From Deuterostichococcus epilithicus (lineage: Eukaryota > Chlorophyta > Trebouxiophyceae > Prasiolales > Stichococcaceae), in the NCBI GenBank assembly GCA_033439295.1, contig JAVTLE010000011.1:930082-994081 (forward strand): a DNA stretch of 64,000 nucleotides, read 5' to 3'. Positions within the stretch are counted from its first letter, which is position 1. Every line of letters starts with the position of its first letter. Positions 1-9,917 of the stretch are shown piece by piece. Under the pieces are notes generated by a model that did no database searches, was not told where the DNA came from, and was given only the letters and a program-made list of their open reading frames with translations. The position numbers were made by a program, and so were the translations under genes.

Positions 1-1253
1 CGGCTTCAAGCAGACTGAACCTAGTCTGAGCCCTGCGTTGTCAAACTGTAGCATCCGATGAACCGTCTGGGATCCTCATCTTCCATGTTCGTCTTGCCTC
101 TGCATTCTCACATGGAAGGATCTTTCTACAAGCCACAACTTGGTCATGACACCAAGCATGGGCTTCGCATCCTGGCAATCACATCCAATTTTACAGTCTG
201 CTAGCCCGCAGCATTGGCTCTGCCCGTTGCTGGTTCTCAATGCTGGCAGTAGTTCATGTTCGTCCATGCAAACGTGCCCTGCAGGATTGCTTCAGCTCCC
301 TGTGTGCCGCCCAGCCGCTGGGAGCAAGTGTCTGAGACAGTTGCTTCAAGTCGAGTTATCGCCACACATCCAAGGCCGTCAGCGTTCCTGCAAGGTGGAC
401 AGGCGGGGCGCATGCTCGCCATGAACATGCTGCACGCCTGCAGCGATACATGATAGTGCTGAGCGCAGTTGCCGACAATTTGCGGGTACACCTCGTGCCT
501 CGCTGAGAACTATGTCACGCTGCAGGCTGCTGCAAACCATGTCAATATGGGGTTGCAACGAAACATTTCGAGTAAGTTCCGGCCATTCATCTAGCAAGCG
601 AGCTGGTGCTGGGCACATCTGCCCTGCAGGATTGCTCCGCTCTGTCTGCAGTCGGAGGCACTGAAAACGGCTCTCCTCGGCGTGGTGGACACGAAACAAC
701 TGCAGCAGCAGTCTGCGACCTTCCAAGGCATGCGTGCTGGGCGCATTCTAACAACGAGTTCACCCGCACACGCCTGCAGCGTGACATATGAGCGCTCATA
801 GCGACTGGCGAGTCTTTGCGGCGCCATGTCAGCCCGGCCAGCTCGATGGCGCTTCCTCGTTCCAGCACCCCGCTGCATGGACCGAGGTACCGTTGATGTG
901 CTCTGTGAGACGTCGGGACAGCAACAAGGTTCTCAGTCGTGCAAATTATACTCCTTGCTCGGTGTCCATTGCTTTTGCGAGCGTGGATGGACACCGCTTT
1001 AAACTGAACTATCGTTGGTGCAGCACCGCGGCACATCTTGATGTCGTAAAGTGCAATTGAACCAGCAACAAATACCTATTTGGCACATCATGGGTCGACC
1101 CTGTCGAACCCAGCAGTAGCTGCGTGGTCCACCGCCTGTCCGCAAACTTTGCAAGGCAAGTGTGCCTGCCGCAGTGCACTGCTACACCTGTAGGGTTCAG
1201 GGTTGTCCTTCGCGCTCTGACTGTGCCACAACCGCTCCCTCTCCCCGCGTCAG
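1..1253. other. Region upstream of the first recognisable RRN3 exon
   Basis: No exon could be assigned with confidence. RRN3 proteins normally have an N-terminal HEAT-like region before the segment encoded from 1254, so 5' exons of RRN3 probably lie here or left of the window. The stretch holds imperfect internal duplications: about 272-300 resembles 612-640, and about 432-450 resembles 763-780. These resemble the exon-edge copies found elsewhere in the window, but no conserved exon anchors them. Confidence 0.4.
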
Positions 1254-4200
1254 GTGCCGGCGGCGCAGCGGACAGCGGCGGACGAGCAGGCGGACAAACT
1301 GGACGCGATGATGGAGCTGACACTGGCGCACCTGCAGCAGCGGGGGGAGGCGGGGCAGGGTCTAGCCGCCTGGGCCACACTGCTCGCCGCGCTGGACCGG
1401 GCCCTGCTGCCGACGCAGCGCTCCAAGTTCACGCAGTTTCTGCTGTTCTACGCCGCCCGCCAGGTGTGCAAAACTCGGGACTGCAGCCTCAGGTCACACA
1501 AAGGCTTTGCTGCCGGCGCAGCGCTCTGATCCCGCGCAGCCTCCTGTTTCGCTGCGATACCCGCCTTGCTCCGTTGTGGTCTCATGCTGCCTTGGACTCA
1601 CTGTTTCTGCACCGCCTCTGCTCACGAACCTTCTGCGCAAGCCGTGCACTTCTGCTGGGTGTGCCGTCGGACGTGCAGTCGGCGGCAGCTGTAGCCGTAG
1701 AGTGTCGCAGCGGCGTCGCGGGCGGTGGCCGGACCGACATGAACTCCATGTCGCCTGCTCCGTCCGCCGACGGGTTGCGTTTGCCTTGCCTCCTCGAGCT
1801 GGAGCCATCGCAGTGCTCGCAGGAGATGTTGCAGCTGCCACTGCAGCTGCCGCTGGCGCGGGCGGGCGAGGTGCAATCAGCGAAACCGGCACGAACATGC
1901 TTGACGCTCGGTTTGACCGTCTGACGGCGCTTGTGGTCCCTGATGCGCGGCCAGGAGCCGGAGCAGTGCTCGCGGGAGATGCTGCAGGTGCTGCTAGCCC
2001 GGCTGGGCGATGCCCGCTCTGCGCCGCTGACACGCGCAGCGGCGGCGGCCTACGCCGGCAGCTTCCTCGCGCGCGCCGCATTCGTGCCGCCCGTCCTCGT
2101 GGTCAGCGCCGTGCAGGTGCACTTCTCGGCCTGAAGATTGGAAGTGCCGCTGCATCGCATCTGCCTGACAGGGAGGCTGGTGGGAGGGAGCTCGCTGGTC
2201 GGCAGGCAGCGCATTGATGATGCAGATGTCGTCTCAACGGCGAGCCACCAGCCTACATCCGCATGAAACTTGTCTGCCCTGTGGGCTGCATCCAGGCTGG
2301 GTTTTCCTACTGGAGTGGCCCTTCTTAAGCAAATCTGCTCAAATCAGCCGTGTTGCAAATTGCAGGAGCTGGCGCACTGGTGCTGGCAGTACTGCAGGGA
2401 GCAGGATGCCCACGTCGCAGCGTCAGTCGCCGCGCCGTTGCCACCGCCCGGCAGCGGCGACCAGCAGGCTGCAGACATGGCTGCGCAGCACCAGGTGCAG
2501 ACTCGCTGCCTCTCTTAGCCACAGGCTGCTAGCCTGAAATGTCCCATGCCTGCTGCTAAGCGCTTGGCCAAAGGAGGGATGTACGCGGGTCAACGAACAT
2601 GGCCAGACAAGGGCAGGCAAGGTGTCACGATGGCCGTTTCAGAGTGTTTCAAAGCTCACCCCTGTGCAGGTGTTTTACTCGGCATTCCAGGCGCTGCTGT
2701 ACGTGCTGTGCTACCACCTAGAGGGTCTCATGCAACACCAAGCGCCTGCGGCAGCAGCGACGTTCGACCACAGACAGCAGCCGCAGCACCAGCAGCAGCA
2801 GCAGCCCGGCGGCGGCAACACGGGTGGCTTGCCAGCTGCCGTGCGACTGCTTTTCCAGACTGTCTTCCCGCCTCTGATCGCGCACAGGTGAGCCAAGCGA
2901 ATGCACTGCCGTGGCATTGCCGTGGGTGTCGACTGTGGTAAGAGCAGGCTCTCCGAAGATCCAGGTCACGAGCCGTCTGGATGCAATCTCTCCTCGACCC
3001 TCACCCCATCAGTGGGCACAAGCACTCGGAAGTACGAACTCGTGTAGCAACCTGGCATGCTGTGTAAACCTGTTCTTTTTCGGACGCAGGCTGGCGCCGC
3101 TGGCGGCATGCAACGCGACGGTCGTCACCGAGTTCAGCCGGCTCTCGAGCCGGCTGCTGCTGCTGCCGCCCGGCGCCGCGGGTGTGGCGGCGGCGCTCGC
3201 GGCGGCTGGCGNCGNTGGCCGCCGGCCGCTGGAGATGTTTTTCCCCTTCGACCCATACCTGCTGCGCCGCTCCGCGCGCTTCCTGGACCTTGAGGTTAGT
3301 GGCCATGTGCTCGCTTTCCGGCGACCAGCAGCGAGGTCCACATGCAGCGGCTGTCTTTCATGTCGGTCGGCTGCCGCATGTCGTCAATGCTGTCCCGCGT
3401 TTGGCACTTCTGAGCCTGACCCACCGCTAGGGCGCCCATAATGGCTGCGGCCTCCTACAGCACCAGCTGCTGCAACTGGGCTGCATTTTGTCCCTTGGCC
3501 GCGCTTCCCTGTGACCAGCAGAGCAGTGGGCTGCTGCCTGACGGTGCGGCGCAGGCCACACAAGCCCAAGTTTCCTCTCTACTTCAAGCAACCCCCAAGC
3601 CGAACTCTCAATGCCGCAGGTCACATACGTCTACTGGAGCAAGGGGCATGCGCAGCAGGTGCAGGCCGGCGGTGACGCGGATGCCGTGCAGCCGGCTGGC
3701 GCCTCCGACGCCGCTTCCAGCGACGAGGAGGAGGAGGAAGGCGAGGAGTCGGACGAGGAAGGCGTAAGCAGCAGCAGCGACAGCGACGCGGCCGACGAGC
3801 CGAGGTGGGGACCTGCGGAATCCAGAACTTTGGTTGGGTGCATGAATGGAGAGAGGAGTCCAAGCAGTGGCGCGCTGAGCCACTGCGCTGCGCTGCTGGC
3901 CAGCTGAGGCTTTGACACATGCTTCCTCGAGGGACGCCGGCTGACAGCGAGGAGACTGCGCAGTGGAGGCCGCACCTCCGCACCGCTGTGCAGAGGTCAG
4001 CGGCAGCGGCTGCGCAACCTGTAATGCGGGAGCGCAGTTGCAGGTACTTGACGACACAGTCGAGTCGAGAGAACCAGTCAGTGGCGCCAGAGCGACAAGC
4101 CCGACTGCAGCGGCATCCCCAGCTAGCCAGCCTTTCCGGGGCCGCGACTGCATCCCTTGAGCCCGCCTCGCGATTCCTGAGATGCGGCGGAGCTCAAGGA

Positions 4201-4929
4201 CGGCAAGGGGAATGAGATTGTCTCTTTCACTCCCCTTGAGGAGGGCGTGTGCGCCATGCGCAGGTCGCTGCCGACAGTCGGCGGCGGGGGCCAGGCGGCG
4301 CCCAAGCGCAGCAGCAGCGCGGCCTTCCAGCCCATCGTGGGCTTCGGCGCCCGCAACCGATCCAAGTCCGCCGACGTGCCGCAGCCGGGCATGCTCGCCG
4401 CCAGCGCCGCCAGCAGCGGCCTCGCGCAGGTGCGCGGCAGCGCCTGAGAGAGAGAGAGGTTGCACTTTAGCCTCACTCAGGCTGATTAGGGTTGAGGCCT
4501 GTTGAGCCTGTTGTGACCTGGCACGGCTGCTTCAGCCTGTGGTTGATGTACTGCGGGCTGGTCTTGAGGCGCTGTCGACCATTGTTGCAGTGGATGCTTC
4601 CCTTCCAGGCTTCACCTGCTTTGCCACACAGTGTCTGGAAATGGGACACATACCTGAACATCTCAGCGCAGGCTGCAGCAATGGCGAGCGGCCACTCACT
4701 GCCTCAATAATGGACCAATGTAGCATACCAGATTCACTGCGTGCTGGCGCAGGGGTCTCTCAGCACGGATGGCACGGAGGCAGCGATGGGCGCATCGCCG
4801 TGGCAGTCGTCGTACGGTCAGTCGCCAGGGCTGAACGGCGCGACGGGCATGTCCTGGGCGCCTGAGTCAAGGATGAACGGCTTCCTGCACCGCTCGCAGT
4901 CGGAGCCTGGCGGCGGTGGCGGCGCTTAG
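1254..4929 (+). CDS. RRN3: RRN3 (TIF-IA), RNA polymerase I initiation factor, 5'-incomplete model
   Basis: RRN3 binds Pol I and brings it to rDNA promoters in the nucleolus. Exons in consistent phase are 1254-1463, 1955-2116, 2366-2494, 2670-2887, 3090-3294, 3620-3804, about 4198-4429 and 4753-4929. A further exon near 4043-4160 is possible. Family landmarks appear in order: KLDAMMELTLAHL, LLPTQRSKFTQFLLFY, AAAYAGSFLARAAFVP, ELAHWCWQY, FYSAFQALLYVL and FFPFDPYLLRRSARF. The next exon reads VTYVYW followed by an acidic Ser/Asp/Glu tract, as in the family. The C-terminus is Ser/Gly-rich and ends in a Gly run. The N-terminal third is missing from the model, and two ambiguous bases lie near 3212-3215. 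The intron at 1464-1954 contains a decayed copy of the following exon's start. Identity is secure; the 5' end is not. Confidence 0.9.
1801..1834 (+). repeat. Exon-edge copy (RRN3)
   Basis: This 34-nt segment matches the acceptor edge of the RRN3 exon at 1954-1987 at about 29 of 34 positions, 153 bp upstream of it. The real exon follows CCAG and keeps the reading frame of the family. The copy has no obvious role. Confidence 0.75.
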
Positions 4930-5387
4930 GCACCAAGTTGCAAAGTCGTCAATGTTTTGGATTCTTGGGGTGTATGGGGCACCCATGTGAGCTAATCTTC
5001 AGCGCAGGTAGCCAAGTATGGTGCAGCCTGACTTCCGCATGGCTCATAGCCGCACAGCCTTGTGAGCGGCTGGAAGAATTGCCAGCAGGAGCTTACTCGC
5101 TCTTGCTCCTTGACGCTTGAAAGGAATCTCTGCTAAGAGAACAACACGGGACCAGCTGGAAGGTGCAAGATTGAGGTGCTTTTTGTGGGCTCAGTGGGCT
5201 TAGACAGACGACTTGCAGTGGTGTGCGTTTGGCCAACATGATGAGTCCAGCTTGAAGATCAATAGTTTCAGAGTTTCATAGTTTCAGCAACACACACTCC
5301 ACCCCTGCTCCGCTCACAACACCCTGCACTGGCGCCATTTTTAGTCCTCGCATCGCCCCCAAGGCTTTTCAACACTCATGTGGGCTT
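4930..5387. other. Intergenic, convergent 3' ends
   Basis: The stretch lies between the stop of RRN3 (+) and the stop of the tRNA-binding protein gene (-), so it should hold both 3' UTRs. I see no conserved reading frame or RNA gene in it. Confidence 0.6.
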
Positions 5388-7061
5388 CTAGCTGATGGCC
5401 GCGCCGTCCGGCAAGCTGGCATCCACCGCAATTGGCCCCGCCTGCGTCACCAGCGGCCGGCCATCGTAGGTTGCGGCGCCGTCGTGCACCCGCAGCAGCT
5501 CCTTGACCTTCGCCCAGGGCCCGGACTTGAGCACCTTCGGCGGCGCCTCGCTGGGGGAGGTGCCCTCAACGTACACTCTCGAGCCCACCTCCGCATCGCC
5601 TGCAGCACAGCCAATCCGGATCCATCCTTGGCCAGCTGAGGTGTGGCGGCGAAGGTTTCAATTGCAGCAAAACGGCGTACGCACGCACGCACACACACAC
5701 GCATGCGCGGTGCCAAACTCCCAGCCTGCTGGTTGAGTGCATTCGAGTTGGCATCAGATTTCTGGAGCAGGCCACAAGCACTGTGAAGATCAAGTCAGGA
5801 CTCACTCTGGCCCGGGCGAATCGGACGGACGAGCTCTCCATTTGGCAGCGCTTCATCGGCGTGCACCGCCGCCAGGATCATCCTGTCAGGACAATGGCAC
5901 TCCGGGGCTCAACTTGACGAGGCTGCGTGCGACCAAAGCTTCATTGCAGACGCAAATGATGCCTGGTTCAGCAGATCCCCAACAAGGCGCACCCCTCGCT
6001 GGCTTCGCCTGCCAACTTGGCTGTCTTCAGATTGAGGATGACGACGACGAGGGAGCCCAGCAGCTGCTCCTGGTCGATGTGCTTCCTCAGGCCAGCAACG
6101 ATCTGCGCAGAGTTGGCGCAAAACTGGACGCAGGTTCATTAGTACTTCAATTCACTGGCTTTCTGGCGTGCACAGCATGCGACTCACGCTCCCGGTCGAA
6201 AGCATGGACAGGGCTCGACTGGCCAGGGTCATCTGCCGGCACTGGGCGGGCGCACTAAGACAGCCACACATGCAGCCTGCGGGAAACACAACAGCAGATG
6301 TGGTATCATACCGCAGCTTACCTGGCGCGTCTCACCGCCTCCAACTGAGACCTTCGTTTTGTACAGCTTGTCGCTGGACGGCAGCGCCTCCACGCTGACG
6401 ACCCGTGCGACCTGCAGAACACGAATCGAGCAACACCTCCTGATGTCACGCTGCCGTTGGCGGTGCACCGCAGAGGAGCGGCTCCTGCACGAGATGGCAT
6501 GGCGGGTGTCGCAGCCTATCAGGAAACACGGGGTGCACCGGAGCAAAGGAAAGAGCTCGAACCTGCAGCAGGGCTTTGCCAAAGAGGTCCTCGCTGGTCT
6601 CCTCTGCCGGCGGCGGCGCCGCTTTCTTCGCCTTCTTTGGCTTGGCGGCCCGCTGCAGCGGCGCGGCGGTTGGTGCAGGCGAAGTGGCGACTGGAGCCGC
6701 TTTGTCCGCTGTGCCAGGCCAGGCTGATTGGATCAGCCAAGCGGGGCCATGCACACAGCATGGCCAACATGTGCGGGATGTTGACGCGAGGTGTCGCCGA
6801 GGTGTGCTTGTGACGCTTCTGCGCAGGGAGATCGCAATTGCTTGAAAATGAGCCGCCTGCACAAGGTGTCTCACCTGGTACGGTGGAACACGCCATGGTC
6901 TTCCAGGGCTGCGTCACGGCCGGCGCAACCTGAGCTGGCGGCCCGNCCCCCGCCGGCGCCGCCGTATGCGGAGGGGCTGCACCCGAGCCGCTGGCCGCCT
7001 CGGCTTGCAGGGTCCCGTACAGAGAGTCGATGGCCGCGATGGCTTCGTCCAGCGCCGTCAT
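5388..7061 (-). CDS. EMAPII/Arc1p-type tRNA-binding domain protein
   Basis: Six exons join in phase: 7061-6875, 6723-6563, 6411-6322, 6102-5993, 5882-5806 and 5599-5388, giving about 278 residues. The first ~60 residues form a short helical-looking leader. A Lys/Ala/Pro-rich linker (AKPKKAKKAAPPPAEE) follows. The rest is the EMAPII OB-fold: VARVVSVEALPSSDKLY, IVAGLRKHI, LVVVILNLKTAKLAGE, then GMILAA and a C-terminal part containing VYVEG and ATYDGRPL. Relatives are AIMP1/p43, yeast Arc1p and the C-terminus of plant methionyl-tRNA synthetase. They bind tRNA nonspecifically and deliver it to synthetases in the cytosol. No catalytic synthetase domain is present, so this should be a free cofactor. 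A start 63 nt upstream (7124) is also open, but the chosen ATG gives the more typical leader. Confidence 0.9.
5678..5706. repeat. CA/CG-rich microsatellite in an intron
   Basis: A short alternating ACGC/ACAC run lies in the last intron of the tRNA-binding protein gene. Nothing suggests a function. Confidence 0.7.
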
Positions 7062-7463
7062 CTTGTGCTGTCGGTGTGTGTTGGCTGACAGCCGAAGGAT
7101 GTTTCGGACGATGCAAAATGCCAATCGTTATTGGCAGTGTTTCGAGCGGCAATGCTCTGAAGACGTGCTCGGCATGCCGTCTCAGTGAAAATCCTCAAAT
7201 TGATATTTGTTTGCACTTTGCACGAGTGCGGTACAACTGAGTGAGGGAGGTCAGCCTTTCATGCCCCCCCTCCTGTTTCCGCAGCGTCGCGACTTCGTAG
7301 GCTGGCAAACTGGGATTGACGATCCCCGGATCCCACCAATTGCACGCGAGGAAAGCAACAGCAGCAGTCGTACGCCGGCGCGCCGGGCCGCGCCGCGCGG
7401 CCACAACCCAGCAACCGCATGGTCAAGGCTTGCTTGCTTCTGACCTAAGGCCAGCCTCCCGAG
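7062..7463. promoter_or_regulatory. Divergent promoter region
   Basis: About 400 bp separate the start codons of the tRNA-binding protein gene (-) and the Cys-rich protein gene (+). The 5' UTRs and promoters of both should lie here. I see no clear TATA box. Confidence 0.5.
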
Positions 7464-8303
7464 ATGCCGCGCCTCAGCTTGCGCAAGTCGCCAGCGGAGC
7501 TCAAATGCTCGGGCTGTGGCTCAGCTGGTCCGGCGCAGCTCATGGAGTGCGTGGCGTGCATACGCAGCACTCCTTCGGACAACACCGCGCACCATGCCTG
7601 CTGGTGCGGAGGGTGCTTTCAAACGCACTGGCAAACCAGGCGGCACGGGCCAAACGGAGCATTTGGACCCGCGAGCTCCAGGTGTGTCTCGCCCACGGGG
7701 CGTCAGTGCTTCGCTACAGCACGTGTCCGAGTCAGGACATCTGAACTGGTTTGAAATGGGGCCTGCGGACTGGCCCGGCGCCTCTTCGGGCACCATGCAC
7801 GGAATCAGCGTGTGACGAGTATACTTGAGGGCCTGACCTCGCTTTGCTTGAGTTGGAGTCAGCCGCGAAACACAACAGCATCCACAGAACGTTGCACAGA
7901 CCCCTGTGGTTTGCGGGCGATCAACCCTCGCCCTCTCGTCCCAGCTGACCGTGGGGCCTTAGGATCACGTCTGGAGGCTCGTCTTTTCGCATTTGATTGC
8001 ATGGCGTTTGTTGCTTGCAGTGCGTCCCCGGTTCAGCCCCAACCGCGGGCTGCGTCCGCGAGCAGGGCCCTTCGCATCACGGCGGATGTCGGGGGAAGCG
8101 CCTCGGACAGCTCCAGCTCCAGCCCGGGCACCAGCCCCACGGTATCTGCCGCCATGACGACGCCGCCGCCGCCGCCGCGGCCCAGCTTCAAGCAGCGGTA
8201 CAGTCCACATGCAGCAAATCTGGCTGGGGCCTACAGAAGCTTGTACTCACCCACCCCGCAGCGTGCCGTCTCCGCTGGCGGTCCGTCCTCACGTGACAAT
8301 TAA
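7464..8303 (+). CDS. Small Cys-rich, probably zinc-binding protein
   Basis: Two exons, 7464-7681 and 8021-8303, join in phase through a CCAG/GTGTGT donor and a TTGCAG acceptor, giving about 166 residues. The N-terminal half has closely spaced metal-ligand pairs: CSGC, CVAC, HHACWCGGC and a later HW. This suggests one or two zinc-binding knuckles. The C-terminal half is disordered, with a Ser/Gly run, a Pro run and Arg/Ser-Pro motifs. I do not recognise a family. It is divergent from the tRNA-binding protein gene and its 3' end faces the embryogenesis-like gene. The intron could hide a further small exon. Confidence 0.55.
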
Positions 8304-8717
8304 CCTGAGCAGCAGCACCCGCGCTCGGCCACAATGACAACGGTTTTGACTGATGACCACCTGCAGTTGCCCTATGTTGTATCAGCCTCGTGATCAGCAG
8401 TTCGGGCGGAGCAGATCCGTTTTGCGAACAAAGAGGGCGAGAGAGAGCGAAGTCTGTGTTGTCGAGCATCCAGAGATGCACGACTTGATGTGATGTGTTT
8501 TGAGGTTGATTTGACGGGTGTGTTATTGCGCCGTCAAATTGTGTACAGTAACATCTAAACTCATAAGTATTGGACGTGCGCCCACGAACATTATGAAAAG
8601 CAGTAGTTGCGCATGACAGCAGAGCTGCGCCGTGCAGGCTGCCCCACGCCCAATCCAACATTCCATGACATATTGTAGGTAGTCACTAGCATATCAACCA
8701 TTTACACCACACGCGAA
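8304..8717. other. Intergenic, convergent 3' ends
   Basis: This is the 3' UTR region of the Cys-rich gene (+) and the embryogenesis-like gene (-). A TGTAA on the minus strand near 8706-8702, just after the stop of the latter, matches the green-algal polyadenylation signal. No coding sequence is evident. Confidence 0.5.
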
Positions 8718-9696
8718 TCAGTCGTGCAGGGTGTCCAACTGTGCCAGCTCCGCCTGCAAACACCATGTCACACGGTCAATGGGATGCATGCCGGCGCTGG
8801 AGGGCTGCAGAGGTTTTGAGTGCACGAGGCCAGCAGCTCTGCTCGCATTCAGCTGTCGCGTCCCACTAAAATCCTGCAAGCCACCCCCCATGCACGCGAA
8901 CAACAGATGCAGTTGCGGTGCGCTCGCCTTCAGCTGCTCCATCTTGAGCCCCATCGAACGCTGGAGCTTGCCACGCTCCGCTTCATCCAGGCTGGCCATC
9001 AGGTCCGAGAACATTTCCAGCGTTTCATTAGTCACCTGCACAGCACATCGGCCGACGGCTCGAGGAGATTTCTGTGAGATTGCAGTGCGGTTTCGCAACT
9101 GAGGCTGCAGCAACGTGCTTGCCCTGCCCAGGCGCATGTGCACATGCCTTCTTTGCCTCCGCGTGTGACTCGTTGAAGTATGTTGTCTCGGCGTCATCCT
9201 GCGCGATGGAGATCTCCTCCCGCGACTCTGAAAACCTGTCGTTGATGGCGTCCAGCTGCGGCCACGATGACCGCACCACTTGCGGGAACATTTTGTCCTT
9301 GCCGCCGCAAACTTGGAGCGCAACACCAGCGCTATCTCCGAGCACGCTCACACTTCCACAGCCGAGGACTACTGCATGACCACAGCCTACCTGAGATTGG
9401 CTGGCATCCAGCGTCGCGAAGCGGCTGCGCCCGGCCGGCATGCACGACTGCGCAAACCCACCAGGGGGCATCGCCGCTCTGCTGCCGCAGGCGCTGCATG
9501 TGCAGTCCCTGCGGTGTGACTGACCGGTTGCAGCGCATGCCCTGCATGTGCAGCTTCCAAGAATCTGCCCGGATCCGCCGGCTGCTGTCCAAATGGATGC
9601 AGCAGGCTGTGTCAAGAGGGCAGGCAGCGCCATTTGGTGCGCAGCGGCACTCCGGACGGCCACCGACAGCAGGCGCTGCACGGCACGTCGAGACAT
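8718..9696 (-). CDS. Embryogenesis-like protein, probably mitochondrial
   Basis: The N-terminus (MSRRAVQRLLSVAVRSAAAH) is Arg/Ala/Ser-rich and lacks acids, as expected for a mitochondrial presequence. The mature part carries SSWPQLDAINDRFSESREEI, DDAETTYFNESHAEAKK, then FSDLMASLDEAERGKLQRSM and GLKMEQLKAELAQLD. It is a short helical protein resembling the plant 'embryogenesis-like protein' family, named from memory; its molecular role is unknown to me. The last three exons are about 9290-9148, 9035-8928 and 8753-8718. Both final introns appear to start with GC (AAG/GCATGT and AAG/GCGAGC) and end with AG; only these donors keep the conserved frame. The join between presequence and core was not resolved. 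Confidence 0.7.
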
Positions 9697-9917
9697 CTTG
9701 AACAGGTCTAGATGTGTGATTGGACGGTGGTGTTGTAAGGACTTTATGGACAAAATTGTAGGCGAAGCACGCTTCGATCAATGCACAGCGTCCTGTGCTT
9801 CCTGCTGTCGGATCTGCCATGGCTTTGCGGGGGGCTCCCACACACTTGCACCACCCAGCGGCCGCCAGCATGTGTGCAGACGGCAGTAGCATGTGAGACA
9901 CTCAGCAAGACAACGCC
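9697..9917. promoter_or_regulatory. Compact bidirectional promoter region
   Basis: Only 221 bp separate the start codons of the embryogenesis-like gene (-) and NRPA1 (+), so the two are likely to share a promoter region. No recognisable core element was seen. Confidence 0.5.

Noticed and set aside
2210-2240. TGATGAT C-box-like sequence in an RRN3 intron
   Set aside because: There is no D box at a suitable distance and no closing stem, so it is not a snoRNA.
3608-4465. 285-codon minus-strand frame over the RRN3 3' exons
   Set aside because: It is a shadow of a GC-rich coding region. The plus-strand exons have RRN3 motifs and matching phases.
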